DNA of 64,000 nucleotides from Methylothermaceae bacterium. Its GTDB lineage: Bacteria; Pseudomonadota; Gammaproteobacteria; Methylococcales; Methylothermaceae. Positions within the stretch are counted from its first letter, which is position 1. Each line of letters starts with the position of its first letter. Shown piece by piece: positions 1 to 8,665 of this stretch. The notes under the pieces are model-generated. The model was given only the letters and a program-made list of their open reading frames with translations, was not told where the DNA came from and ran no database searches. Made by a program: the position numbers and the translations under genes. Location: assembly GCA_026981855.1 (NCBI GenBank), contig JALSIB010000038.1, positions 86,037-150,036 of the forward strand, written 5' to 3'.

Positions 1-2
1 CA

Positions 3-3000
3 CGGACTTCACCAATGGTGGGGCCAACCGGCTCGTCGGCAGGTTTTCCTCCCTGGGGGGGGGTGGTGCTCGATCTTCTGGATATCGACATCGGTCGCAT
101 CACTGTCGAGGACGTCCAGGTTCCCTCGACTGCAGCCAGTTTCGATGTTTCGTTGATCAACAATCTCACCACCGGGGATGATCCTGACCGGGCCGCCGAC
201 AGCCACACCTTGCAGGTTAACGGGCTGCCGTCTGGTGTGACCGTCGCCCATACCCAACTCGATGTCGAAGGCTCATGTGGGCCGTATCACTATCCCGACA
301 AGGTCTGCGTCGGCGCCGCCTGTGCAGGCGGCGACGTGCCGCAATATCCTGACCTGTATGACATCACCGTGATCGAGGCGCCGATCATAGAAAACATGGG
401 GTGGAATGACGAGTTCGGGGGATGGGATGTCTCCGGTCTTGGATTCAGCACGCTGTGCGGAGAGGTTTTTCAGGTCTACTGGAACGGCGGCTTGGTGTCC
501 TGTGGCCAGATCGAAAACCTGACGTGGGAATCCTTTACCGCAACGGGTACCCTTTTCAGTGAGCCGGGAAGATTCGAACTGGTTTTGGTGGATCCCAGCG
601 ATCCCTCCAATCCCGACAAGCATAGGCAGGGCCCTGCCTATGACGTCGGCCTGCCTCCTTACAAGGAGGTTTCCATCGACCGCGTCATCCCCGCCAGCAA
701 CTTCATCGGGGATCTGGTGACCGTGCGCGGAGATCATTTCATTCCTTACCCCGACAGCATCTTCATCACCTTCTTTCTCGACCAGGATCGAAACATCACC
801 AAGACCATCCATCCCCAGGCGGTGAACTATGACTGGTTACCTGGCGGATGGGACAGCTTGACCTTCAAGGTGCCCGAGGAGCTGCGCCGCTATGCGGGCC
901 AGACCATTCCCTTCGAGGTCAGGATCGAGACGGACACGTCCTCCGGTCAAACGCATGCCTCTTCCGCATTTACGCCCAGGCAGACGGAGAGTGCCGCGTG
1001 GGGTGACCAGGATCTCGTCTCTTTTGGGGAAAGCGGGGGTTATGTTCGCAGTGCGGCGGTCGGGGATATCGATGGCGATGGCATCAACGATCTGGTGGTT
1101 GGGGTGCCCGAGGAACGTTCCGGGTTTGGGGCCGTGAATGGAGCTGTCTATATTGCTTTCGGTCCTGTCGAAGGAGCGTCTTTGCCCACTGGCCAGCAAT
1201 ACATCGATCTGGCTGAAGGCAGCATCGCCTCCAGCCATTGGGACGTGGTGATTTATGGAGACGATACGGACTGTTATCTGGATGGGCAGTTCTGCCGCCG
1301 CATCGGTGGCGCGCTGGCGCTGGGGGATGTCAATGGGGATGGGGTCAACGACATACTGATCGGCACCACGGATCAGAACGATGCCGGGCTACACGATCTC
1401 AACACGGAGGTGTTTCAGGGAAACAAAGGACATTTGCCCGGCAAGGCCTTTGTGTTTTTCGGGAGGTCCCGTGGCCAGTGGAATCGTTGGTATGAAATCG
1501 CCCGCGATGAATACGACGTTCTCATCCATGGCGATCTCCAGAGGGAGCTTGGAAAACAGGTGGCCATCGGCAACCTGAATGGCGATGCCTATGCGGATCT
1601 GATCGTCTCCGCTCCTTCACAACCCTATAATGCCAGCCGCCCGGACGACGACTGGTCGGGCAGGGTGTACGTGATTTTTGGCCAGGAGACGCTGCCACGC
1701 GAGATTCAAGTGGATAACGATCTTCGAGCTGCAGTGGCCGGCGTAATCATCAGTGGTGAGAGTGAACCCCAGGGACAAACGGTATACAAGGGGGACTTGC
1801 TGGGTGAAGGACTGGCGGTCGGCGACATGGACGGGGACGGCCGGGACGATCTTGCCGTGGGGGCCCCCGGTTTCTTCAATTCTGCTTTTGATGTCCATTA
1901 TAGAAAGGGAGCGGTTTTTCTGTTCCGGGGTGCAGGATCCTTCGATAGGCCTGGTCATCTGGTCGCCAGCAGATCGGCCGATCTGGGCGATCAGGATCTT
2001 CTCATCGCCGGGCCGACATCCCCGCAGTCTCCTCATCCCCTGCATCGGGGGTGGGAGATCGGGCGCAGCCTAGTCATAGGGGACCTCGATGGGGATGGCA
2101 AGGGGGAACTTGTTCTGGCCGCACCCGATGAATATCTCGATTATCAAGCGATCATCGGCATGCCTTCGATTCACGAGGATCATATCGGTAGGATTTATCT
2201 GATCGAAGGCTCTGCCCTCTCCGGTTCCGGCGGTCAGAGTGTCGTCGATCTGGCCAGGGCGATCATTCATGGCACCACGACGATTTCCCGTTTGGGTGGC
2301 GCGATGGCGGTAGGGGATGTGAATCTGGATGGTTTCCTGGATCTTGTCGCAGGGGCCCCCGGAAAACAGGGGTCGGAAGAACCCGGGAGTGTATGGGGTT
2401 TCCATGGGTCACCGCAACTGCCCAGTGGGGAGATCCATCTGACCGATCGCTCGGGGGTTCCCGAGGATTTCATTATCCGTGGGGACCAGGCCCACCCCGA
2501 GTCAGCAGGAGGTTTCGGGTCCTTCGTTACGGTGGGGGACCTGGCGCCGTTTGCAGGCGATGACGTGATCGTCGTCGATCCGTTGGCGAGGGCACCCGAG
2601 CCCTCCGATCCTGCCCACCAGACATGGCGGGAAAAAGCAGGAATGCTTTATGCCTTTTATGAGGGTGCCCAGTTGTTTTTGCCGCGGATATCGGTATCGC
2701 CTGCCAGTGTTGATTTCGGGCAGATCAGTGGCGGCTTCGATCGCAGTGAAACCATTGATGTGGTCAATATCGGTAGTGGGCGGCTGTTTATCGCTTCTGT
2801 GGGTACGACGACCTTTTCACCCTGGTTCAGCCAGACGAACGATTGCAGTGGCCGTTATCTCTTGCCTCACGATCGTTGCGCCATTTCGGTTTCCCTTGCC
2901 ACACGTGTGCCTGGGACTTACAGCGGCATCTTGCAGATCATTTCGAACGATCCGGACCAGGGGGTGATCGATATTCCCGTCCAGGTGGATATTTTGTCCA

Positions 3001-5582
3001 GCCCGGACATCCAGGTTGCCCCCCGGGATATCGAATTCACCGGTGTGCCTTTGGGGACCACAGCCTCCCGGGAGGTGACGGTTACCAATGAAGGCAATGC
3101 AGCTCTTCGACTGGCTTCTTTTGACCTGAGCGCCTCCGTTCATTATTCGTTCTCGGAGGCTTGTCCGGAGGTGCTGGAGCCGCAGGCGAGCTGTAAGGTG
3201 ACAGTTACGTACGATCCCGGCAATCAGGTCAATGTCACCCATTGGGCAACGTTGGCTGTCCTGTCCGACGATCCCGATGAGCCGCGGGTCGAGGTGAATC
3301 TGTCCGGCCATGGCGTGCCTCCCTTTATCTCGGTGATTCCGACGATCGTGTCTTTCGGCAGCGATTTGTCCGAAGTCCAGATTACGCTCAACAACACCAG
3401 CGATTCGGCCGCTCTGCAGTGGAATCTTACAGAGGATCTTCCGGCATGGTTGAGTGTTTCCGAATATGGCGGTGTTCTTCCTCCACAGGGCAGTAAGACA
3501 TTGCTGTTGAATGTCGACAGGAGTGGCCTTGCGGCCGGGTCCTACGCTCATACCCTCACCATCGTTTCCAATGGGGGTAGTCAGTCGGTTTCCCTGTCCA
3601 TGGAAGCCCCAACCTTCCTTTCTGCTTCTCCTGCATCGATTGAGTTCGGACAGGCCAGGCAGTGGGCGGTACTGCCAATCCGAAACACCAGCAACTCGGA
3701 TACGGTGCTCGAGTGGCAAATCGAGGATGCGCTCCCCCCCTGGCTGTCTGCTTCCCCTTCGTCTGGCCAGGTGCCAGTGGGGTCAACCCAGAGTGTGCTG
3801 CTTTCGGTGGACCGTAGCGGCCTTGCCGTCGGGGAATACCAGCATACGCTTTCCCTGATTTCGAACGGCGGGAATCAACAGATCGGGATCGCCCTGACAG
3901 TGGCGGAGCCGCTGGTCTCCTTCGCCCATGCCTTTGGCGGTGAAGGGGGTGAATATGCGGCTGCCGTCCGGGTGACTTCCGACGGTGGGTTCATACTTAT
4001 CGGCCTTACCAACTCCTTTGGCGGCGGCAACGAAGACGTCTGGCTCCTGAAACTGGATGGAAATGGCCATCTCCAGTGGGAGAAGACAATCGGTGCCATC
4101 AACGCGGAACGTGGCTACGATATCCAGGAAACCGCCGACCACGGCTATGTTCTGGTGGCGGGCGGACTGGATGACGACGGCGATTACAATCTTCTGGTGT
4201 TCAAGCTGACCTCGCAGGGCGAGATCGAGTGGCAGAGATCCTATGGCGGCAGCCCCGATGACAACTGGGGAGCTTGGGGTATCAACTTCAGTATTCGCCA
4301 AACCGGCGAGGGAGGATATGTCGTTGCCGGTAATACCCAGGGCTTCGGTGCAGCGAGAGACGATGTCTGGATCCTCAAACTCGATGCCCGTGGCGAGGTG
4401 GAGTGGCAGAAACGCTACGGCGGCAGCGGCGACGACTACGCCAACTGGATCGAGCAGACGGAGGATGCGGGTTACATCGTCGCGGGGGTGACGGAATCCT
4501 TCGGAGCGGGCGGTCCTGACATATGGGTGCTCAAGCTGGATGCCAGTGGTGAAGTTGAGTGGCAGAAGACCTACGGGGGCAGTGACTGGGATCTGGGCTA
4601 TACCATCCGGCCGACCACCGATGGCGGATACGTGCTGCTCGGCACCACATTCACTTTCGGCGGGGCCTGGGTGCTCAAGCTCGACGCCTCGGGTGATGTC
4701 ACCTGGCAGAAGGCTTATGGCGGATTCGATGGACGCGGCACTGATATCCGCCAGACCCAGGAGGGGGGTTATATCCTCAGTGGGTCCCTCTATACGCCTG
4801 GAGGAGGAACCGATGCCTGGTTGCTCAAGCTGGATGCGGCCGGAGAAATCGAGTGGCAGCGGACCTACGGTGGCGACAGGGTGGATGAATTCCTCACCGT
4901 GGAGCAGACACCCGAAGGCGGTTTTGTGGCAGGGGGGGACAGTTGGTCGTTCAGGTCGGATCAATATGGCGCTGATGTCGAACTCTGGGTGGTCCGGACC
5001 GACCGGTGGGGCAGTCTGGGCAACGTCTGCAATAACGTCAAAGTGCCACAGGTGTCGGCGGTGGCCACGGACGTCATTCCTCAGCAGAGCAGCGTGGACC
5101 CCATAGAAACCACGGCAGAACCGGTTGAGTTGGGATTTGCTTCCATGGATTCCGCAAGTGATGTTCAAGCCGTCTGTCTCTTGACCGAGAGCGAATGGCA
5201 ACAGATGGAAGATCTGGACATCAATGACATACCCGCAAATCTGGATTTCAGCGCGGTGCCTGTCGAGCCCGGAGTGAGGGTCAGTCAATCCATCGTCGTT
5301 CAGAATCTTGGGCGTGCGGAAAGGCTGACTTTGGATCTCAGCCTTCTTGGCGATCCGGATTTCACACTGTTCAGCAGTTGTCCTGACCAGCTTCTGCCGG
5401 CGCAGAGCTGCAATGTGGATGTTTCGTTCAGTCCCCAACAGGAGGGGGAACGCTCCGCCCGGCTGATCGTTCAATCCAACGACCCGGATGAAAGCACCTT
5501 TCAGGTGGACATCACGGGAACGGGCCAGGAATGTATTAAGTGCGAGGGTGGTTCCATTATTCCGGTTCCAGGAGGAGGTTAG
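3..5582 (+). CDS. Giant mosaic secreted/surface protein (FG-GAP, ASH, BACON-like, delta-60 repeats), 5' partial
   Basis: The reading frame is open to the window edge, with a first ATG at 15 that has no ribosome binding site, so the true start is probably upstream. About 1,855 residues are visible. Counted from the ATG, residues 345-880 hold at least six calcium-type FG-GAP repeats (GDIDGDGINDLVVG and similar), as in integrin-like beta-propellers. Residues 890-1100 hold two ASH/choice-of-anchor D domains and 1104-1298 two BACON-like domains ending in SNGG. Residues 1300-1665 carry about seven delta-60-like repeats (DVWLLKLDxxGxxxWQKxYGG), and 1739-1840 a third ASH domain. No PEP-CTERM or other anchor is seen at the C-terminus, which ends in Gly/Pro. 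Extracellular adhesion or matrix function is inference. The first ~60 bases read better in another frame, see findings. Confidence 0.8.
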   Translation, partial: RTSPMVGPTGSSAGFPPWGGVVLDLLDIDIGRITVEDVQVPSTAASFDVSLINNLTTGDDPDRAADSHTLQVNGLPSGVTVAHTQLDVEGSCGPYHYPDKVCVGAACAGGDVPQYPDLYDITVIEAPIIENMGWNDEFGGWDVSGLGFSTLCGEVFQVYWNGGLVSCGQIENLTWESFTATGTLFSEPGRFELVLVDPSDPSNPDKHRQGPAYDVGLPPYKEVSIDRVIPASNFIGDLVTVRGDHFIPYPDSIFITFFLDQDRNITKTIHPQAVNYDWLPGGWDSLTFKVPEELRRYAGQTIPFEVRIETDTSSGQTHASSAFTPRQTESAAWGDQDLVSFGESGGYVRSAAVGDIDGDGINDLVVGVPEERSGFGAVNGAVYIAFGPVEGASLPTGQQYIDLAEGSIASSHWDVVIYGDDTDCYLDGQFCRRIGGALALGDVNGDGVNDILIGTTDQNDAGLHDLNTEVFQGNKGHLPGKAFVFFGRSRGQWNRWYEIARDEYDVLIHGDLQRELGKQVAIGNLNGDAYADLIVSAPSQPYNASRPDDDWSGRVYVIFGQETLPREIQVDNDLRAAVAGVIISGESEPQGQTVYKGDLLGEGLAVGDMDGDGRDDLAVGAPGFFNSAFDVHYRKGAVFLFRGAGSFDRPGHLVASRSADLGDQDLLIAGPTSPQSPHPLHRGWEIGRSLVIGDLDGDGKGELVLAAPDEYLDYQAIIGMPSIHEDHIGRIYLIEGSALSGSGGQSVVDLARAIIHGTTTISRLGGAMAVGDVNLDGFLDLVAGAPGKQGSEEPGSVWGFHGSPQLPSGEIHLTDRSGVPEDFIIRGDQAHPESAGGFGSFVTVGDLAPFAGDDVIVVDPLARAPEPSDPAHQTWREKAGMLYAFYEGAQLFLPRISVSPASVDFGQISGGFDRSETIDVVNIGSGRLFIASVGTTTFSPWFSQTNDCSGRYLLPHDRCAISVSLATRVPGTYSGILQIISNDPDQGVIDIPVQVDILSSPDIQVAPRDIEFTGVPLGTTASREVTVTNEGNAALRLASFDLSASVHYSFSEACPEVLEPQASCKVTVTYDPGNQVNVTHWATLAVLSDDPDEPRVEVNLSGHGVPPFISVIPTIVSFGSDLSEVQITLNNTSDSAALQWNLTEDLPAWLSVSEYGGVLPPQGSKTLLLNVDRSGLAAGSYAHTLTIVSNGGSQSVSLSMEAPTFLSASPASIEFGQARQWAVLPIRNTSNSDTVLEWQIEDALPPWLSASPSSGQVPVGSTQSVLLSVDRSGLAVGEYQHTLSLISNGGNQQIGIALTVAEPLVSFAHAFGGEGGEYAAAVRVTSDGGFILIGLTNSFGGGNEDVWLLKLDGNGHLQWEKTIGAINAERGYDIQETADHGYVLVAGGLDDDGDYNLLVFKLTSQGEIEWQRSYGGSPDDNWGAWGINFSIRQTGEGGYVVAGNTQGFGAARDDVWILKLDARGEVEWQKRYGGSGDDYANWIEQTEDAGYIVAGVTESFGAGGPDIWVLKLDASGEVEWQKTYGGSDWDLGYTIRPTTDGGYVLLGTTFTFGGAWVLKLDASGDVTWQKAYGGFDGRGTDIRQTQEGGYILSGSLYTPGGGTDAWLLKLDAAGEIEWQRTYGGDRVDEFLTVEQTPEGGFVAGGDSWSFRSDQYGADVELWVVRTDRWGSLGNVCNNVKVPQVSAVATDVIPQQSSVDPIETTAEPVELGFASMDSASDVQAVCLLTESEWQQMEDLDINDIPANLDFSAVPVEPGVRVSQSIVVQNLGRAERLTLDLSLLGDPDFTLFSSCPDQLLPAQSCNVDVSFSPQQEGERSARLIVQSNDPDESTFQVDITGTGQECIKCEGGSIIPVPGGG

Positions 5583-5649
5583 CCAGCGACTTCCAGGGAT
5601 GGTTGGGAGCGGAAATTCCACCCAATGAAAATTGCAAGAGGATAGGGAG

Positions 5650-6255
5650 ATGAAAAAGAAATCAATATGTTATGGATTGTTTCTAGTCGTCACTTTCTTG
5701 CTGGGCATTTCTTCCGCCCGGGCGATCACCCTGGGCTTCGAGCCCGCGAATCAGGATGTTCCCTTTGGCGCCAGCGTGGAGGTGGGGGTGGCCCTATCCG
5801 ATCTGGGAGCCGGCACCACCCCCTCGCTCGGCACCTATGACCTGGACATCTCTTTCGATCCCGCCGTGCTCGGTTTTACGGGGGTTAGCTTTGGCGATCC
5901 CGTCTTGGGGAACCAGCTTGATTTATTTGGCCTTGGAAGCGTGCAGAGTAGCGACTTGGGAGGCGGCGTTGTCAACGTATTTGAACTATCGTTGGATCTT
6001 ATAACGGATCTGATCGCCTTACAGGCGGGGGATTTCACCTTGTTTACCCTCTCCTTCGATACCCTGAGCCGGGGGATCAGTCCGTTATCCATTTCCATCA
6101 ATGCGCTGGGTGATGAAAATGGAAATCCTCTGGATGCTGATACCACCGCTGGTTCCATCTCGGTGCCCGAGCCTGACTCGCTGCTTCTATTGGGGTTGGG
6201 TCTTGCCGGGCTGATGCGATTCAGGTACTTGAGGGGCGCGAGGTGCTCTTCCTGA
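5650..6255 (+). CDS. PEP-CTERM sorted exported protein, cohesin-like
   Basis: A 201-residue exported protein. The ATG at 5650 is chosen because it follows a purine-rich ribosome binding site (gataggga) and gives a classical signal peptide (MKKKS, hydrophobic core, SSARA cleavage region near residue 26). A TTG start 18 bases upstream is less likely. The body is an all-beta, cohesin/PEP-CTERM type sequence (FEPANQDVPFGASVEVGVAL, then YDLDISFDPAVLGF). The C-terminus has VPEP followed by a hydrophobic helix (LLLLGLGLAGL) and basic residues RFRYLRGAR, the hallmark of exosortase/PEP-CTERM sorting. It lies 67 bases behind the mosaic protein and may share its transcript. In this family the C-terminus is removed by exosortase and the protein goes to the surface or extracellular polysaccharide. 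No exosortase gene is in the window. Confidence 0.85.
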   Translation: MKKKSICYGLFLVVTFLLGISSARAITLGFEPANQDVPFGASVEVGVALSDLGAGTTPSLGTYDLDISFDPAVLGFTGVSFGDPVLGNQLDLFGLGSVQSSDLGGGVVNVFELSLDLITDLIALQAGDFTLFTLSFDTLSRGISPLSISINALGDENGNPLDADTTAGSISVPEPDSLLLLGLGLAGLMRFRYLRGARCSS

Positions 6256-6295
6256 ACCAAGGCTTCAATTCCCGCAACGCCTTTCGGGCTTTCCT

Positions 6296-6315
6296 TCCCT
6301 TGTCGAAGGGATTTT
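6296..6315 (+). terminator. Weak hairpin-T terminator after the PEP-CTERM gene
   Basis: A 6-bp stem (tccctt/aaggga) with a GTCG tetraloop is followed by four T. It lies 40 bases after the stop codon. The stem is short, so termination may be partial. Confidence 0.35.
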
Positions 6316-6488
6316 AGACGTCAGACCTGGCACGGAAGCCAACATCCCGCCCATTCCACCTGGAACCGTTCTCCACGGCGAGACCGTGGGTAAACAATGA
6401 TCCCCGCTTTCTACCCCGAAAGGCGTGTCTGGGGTAGTATGTAATGTACGCGCAATGTCATTTTTTATATCCGATTGAAGGAGAAACG

Positions 6489-6887
6489 ATGTATAGGATC
6501 ATATGCTTGTTGGGCTGTGTCTTGGTTGTGGGGTTGGCCGGTTGCGCCGGTCGGGGCGGGGTTTCCGCGTCCGCTGCCTCCCGCCCGGAGGCGCCGAAAC
6601 AGGTCAACGACTTTCCCACCCAGGCCCGGGTGGAGTACGTTTTTCAATGCATGCGCGACCACGGCGGCCAGAATTACGACAATCTTTACCACTGCAGCTG
6701 TATGGTGGATGAGCTCGCCAAGAAGATGTCCTATCAGACCTATTCCGAAGCGGTGGTGTTCAAGAATCTGCGTTCCATGCCGGGCGAGCAGGGCGGGCTC
6801 TTTCGCGATCCGCCTCAGGCCAGGCGGTTGAGAAACGAATTGCGGCAGGCCGAGCGAGAGGCCGAGGAAGTTTGTTTCGTAAAATGA
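6489..6887 (+). CDS. Small cysteine-containing lipoprotein of unknown function
   Basis: A 132-residue predicted lipoprotein. The ATG at 6489 follows a strong ribosome binding site (aaggaga) and starts MYRIICLLGCVLVVG with lipobox LAGC, so Cys19 is the likely lipidated residue. An in-frame start at 6444 would place a hydrophilic stretch before the signal sequence and is rejected. The mature part has a conserved-looking helical core with cysteines (FQCMRDHGG, YHCSCMVDELA, EVCFV), suggesting one or two disulfides, or possibly metal or heme contact although there is no CxxCH. It lies 89 bases before the formate dehydrogenase genes on the same strand. No function is recognised; a role tied to the periplasmic one-carbon oxidation system is only a guess from position. 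Confidence 0.75.
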   Translation: MYRIICLLGCVLVVGLAGCAGRGGVSASAASRPEAPKQVNDFPTQARVEYVFQCMRDHGGQNYDNLYHCSCMVDELAKKMSYQTYSEAVVFKNLRSMPGEQGGLFRDPPQARRLRNELRQAEREAEEVCFVK

Positions 6888-6976
6888 AATTAAGCTGTCA
6901 ACAATTACGGTTTGAACTCCCTCTGCTTCTCTGTTTAGATTTGCAAGGTTTGTAACCAGTTTGTAAAGGTAGGAAT

Positions 6977-8662
6977 ATGGCTGCGCAACAGGCACGCGAT
7001 GTGAAGAGGAAACCCCGGGTGGCGCGGGGCAGGCCTGTCGATCTGAAGGCGCTGGAGGAGGTGCGCGATCTCCTGGGGGATACACCCCGGCGCAGGGATC
7101 TGCTGATCGAATATTTGCACCGGATCCAGGACGCTTATCATCATATTTCAGCCAGACACATCGTAGCCTTGGCGCATGACATGAACCTGGCGCCGGCCGA
7201 AGTCTATGAAGTGGCCAGTTTTTATCATCATTTCGATGTGGTCAAAGAGGGAGAGACACCGCCTCCGCCCCTGACCATCCGGGTTTGCGAGTCCCTGAGT
7301 TGCCAGATGGCGGGCGCCCGCGAACTGCTGGAGGCGCTGGAACGCGGCTTGGGGGAAGGCCTCAGGGTGTTGCCGGCCCCTTGTGTCGGCCGCTGCCAGA
7401 GCGCGCCTGTCGCCATCGTCGGCCAGAATCCGATCGACCACGCCACTGCGGAGGCGGTGACCACCGCCGTGGAAGCCGAAGCTTTTGATGCGCCAGTCCC
7501 GGAATACACGGATTATCAGGCCTATCTGAACCAGGGCGGTTATCGGTTGCTCAGGGAATTGATGGAAGGCGCGAGGGAACCGGCTTCGGTGATCGCGGCG
7601 ATGAAAGACTCGGGGTTGCGCGGTTTGGGTGGCGCCGGATTTCCCGCCGGTCTGAAGTGGGAGATCGTGAAGAAACAGCCGGCGCCACGCTATCTGGCGG
7701 TCAACATCGACGAGGGTGAGCCCGGTACGTTCAAGGACCGCCATTATCTGGAGTCCGATCCCCATCGTTTTCTCGAGGGAATGTTGGTGGCGGCACATGT
7801 GGTCGGTTGTGAAAAGATCTTCATTTATCTGCGCGACGAATATCCCGCCTGCCGAAAGATCCTGCAGTCCGAACTGGAGCAGATCCGGGAAAACCTGCCC
7901 TTCAAGTCCCATCTGCCCCCGATCGAGCTGCGCCGCGGCGCCGGCGCCTATATCTGCGGAGAGGAGTCGGCGATGGTCGAGTCGATCGAGGGAAAACGCG
8001 GCATGCCGCGCCTGCGTCCGCCCTACCTTGCCGAAGTGGGGCTGTTTGGACGGCCCACTCTGGAGCACAACATGGAGACCTTGTACTGGGTGCGCGACAT
8101 CGTCGAGAAGGGACCCGACTGGTTCACCTCTTTCGGTCGCAACGGCCGCAAGGGACTGAGGTCGTTCTCGGTCTCGGGCCGGGTGAACAAGCCGGGCGTG
8201 CATCTGGCGCCGGCGGGGATCACGGTGCGGGAATTGATCGACGAATATTGTGGCGGCATGTTGCCTGGACACGAATTCTACGGCTATTTTCCCGGTGGCG
8301 CCTCGGGCGGTATTCTGCCGGCTTCCATGGGCGATATACCGCTCGACTTCGATACCCTCAATGAATACGGCTGTTTCATCGGTTCGGCTGCGGTCGTGAT
8401 TTTTTCTCAGCATGACAAGGCCAGGGATCTGGCGCTCAACGCCACCCGTTTCTTCGAGGACGAATCGTGCGGTCAATGTACGCCCTGCCGGGTGGGTACC
8501 GCCAAGGCGGCGACGCTGATGGCCCGGGGGGAATGGGACCGGGAGCGCCTGGAAGACCTGTGCCAGGTGATGGCCGATGCCTCGATCTGCGGGCTGGGTC
8601 AGGCGGCGCCCAATCCAATCCGCTGCGTCTTCAAATACTTCCCCCACGAACTGGAGGGCTGA
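6977..8662 (+). CDS. fdsB: NAD-dependent formate dehydrogenase, fused gamma-beta (NuoE-NuoF-like) subunit
   Basis: A 561-residue diaphorase subunit of the molybdenum, NAD-linked formate dehydrogenase. The N-terminal ~165 residues are a NuoE/FdsG-like thioredoxin-fold [2Fe-2S] module, with ligands Cys104 and Cys109 (CESLSC) and Cys136 and Cys140 (CVGRC). From about 180 on it is NuoF/FdsB-like: GGAGFPAGLKWE for NADH/FMN binding, NIDEGEPGTFKDR for FMN, then GAGAYICGEESA. The C-terminal [4Fe-4S] motif is Cys498, Cys501, Cys504 (ESCGQCTPC) plus a later SICG cysteine. The two modules are separate genes (fdsG, fdsB) in several characterised FDH operons; here they are one protein. The start is supported by an aaggtagga ribosome binding site. 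The stop is three bases before fdsA, so the two are co-translated. Cytoplasmic; passes electrons from formate to NAD+. Confidence 0.93.
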   Translation: MAAQQARDVKRKPRVARGRPVDLKALEEVRDLLGDTPRRRDLLIEYLHRIQDAYHHISARHIVALAHDMNLAPAEVYEVASFYHHFDVVKEGETPPPPLTIRVCESLSCQMAGARELLEALERGLGEGLRVLPAPCVGRCQSAPVAIVGQNPIDHATAEAVTTAVEAEAFDAPVPEYTDYQAYLNQGGYRLLRELMEGAREPASVIAAMKDSGLRGLGGAGFPAGLKWEIVKKQPAPRYLAVNIDEGEPGTFKDRHYLESDPHRFLEGMLVAAHVVGCEKIFIYLRDEYPACRKILQSELEQIRENLPFKSHLPPIELRRGAGAYICGEESAMVESIEGKRGMPRLRPPYLAEVGLFGRPTLEHNMETLYWVRDIVEKGPDWFTSFGRNGRKGLRSFSVSGRVNKPGVHLAPAGITVRELIDEYCGGMLPGHEFYGYFPGGASGGILPASMGDIPLDFDTLNEYGCFIGSAAVVIFSQHDKARDLALNATRFFEDESCGQCTPCRVGTAKAATLMARGEWDRERLEDLCQVMADASICGLGQAAPNPIRCVFKYFPHELEG

Positions 8663-8665
8663 GCG

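Noticed and set aside
3783..5621. Long antisense reading frame (612 codons) opposite the giant protein
   Set aside because: The plus strand encodes recognisable repeats over its whole length; the antisense frame has no domain and results from GC-rich codon bias.
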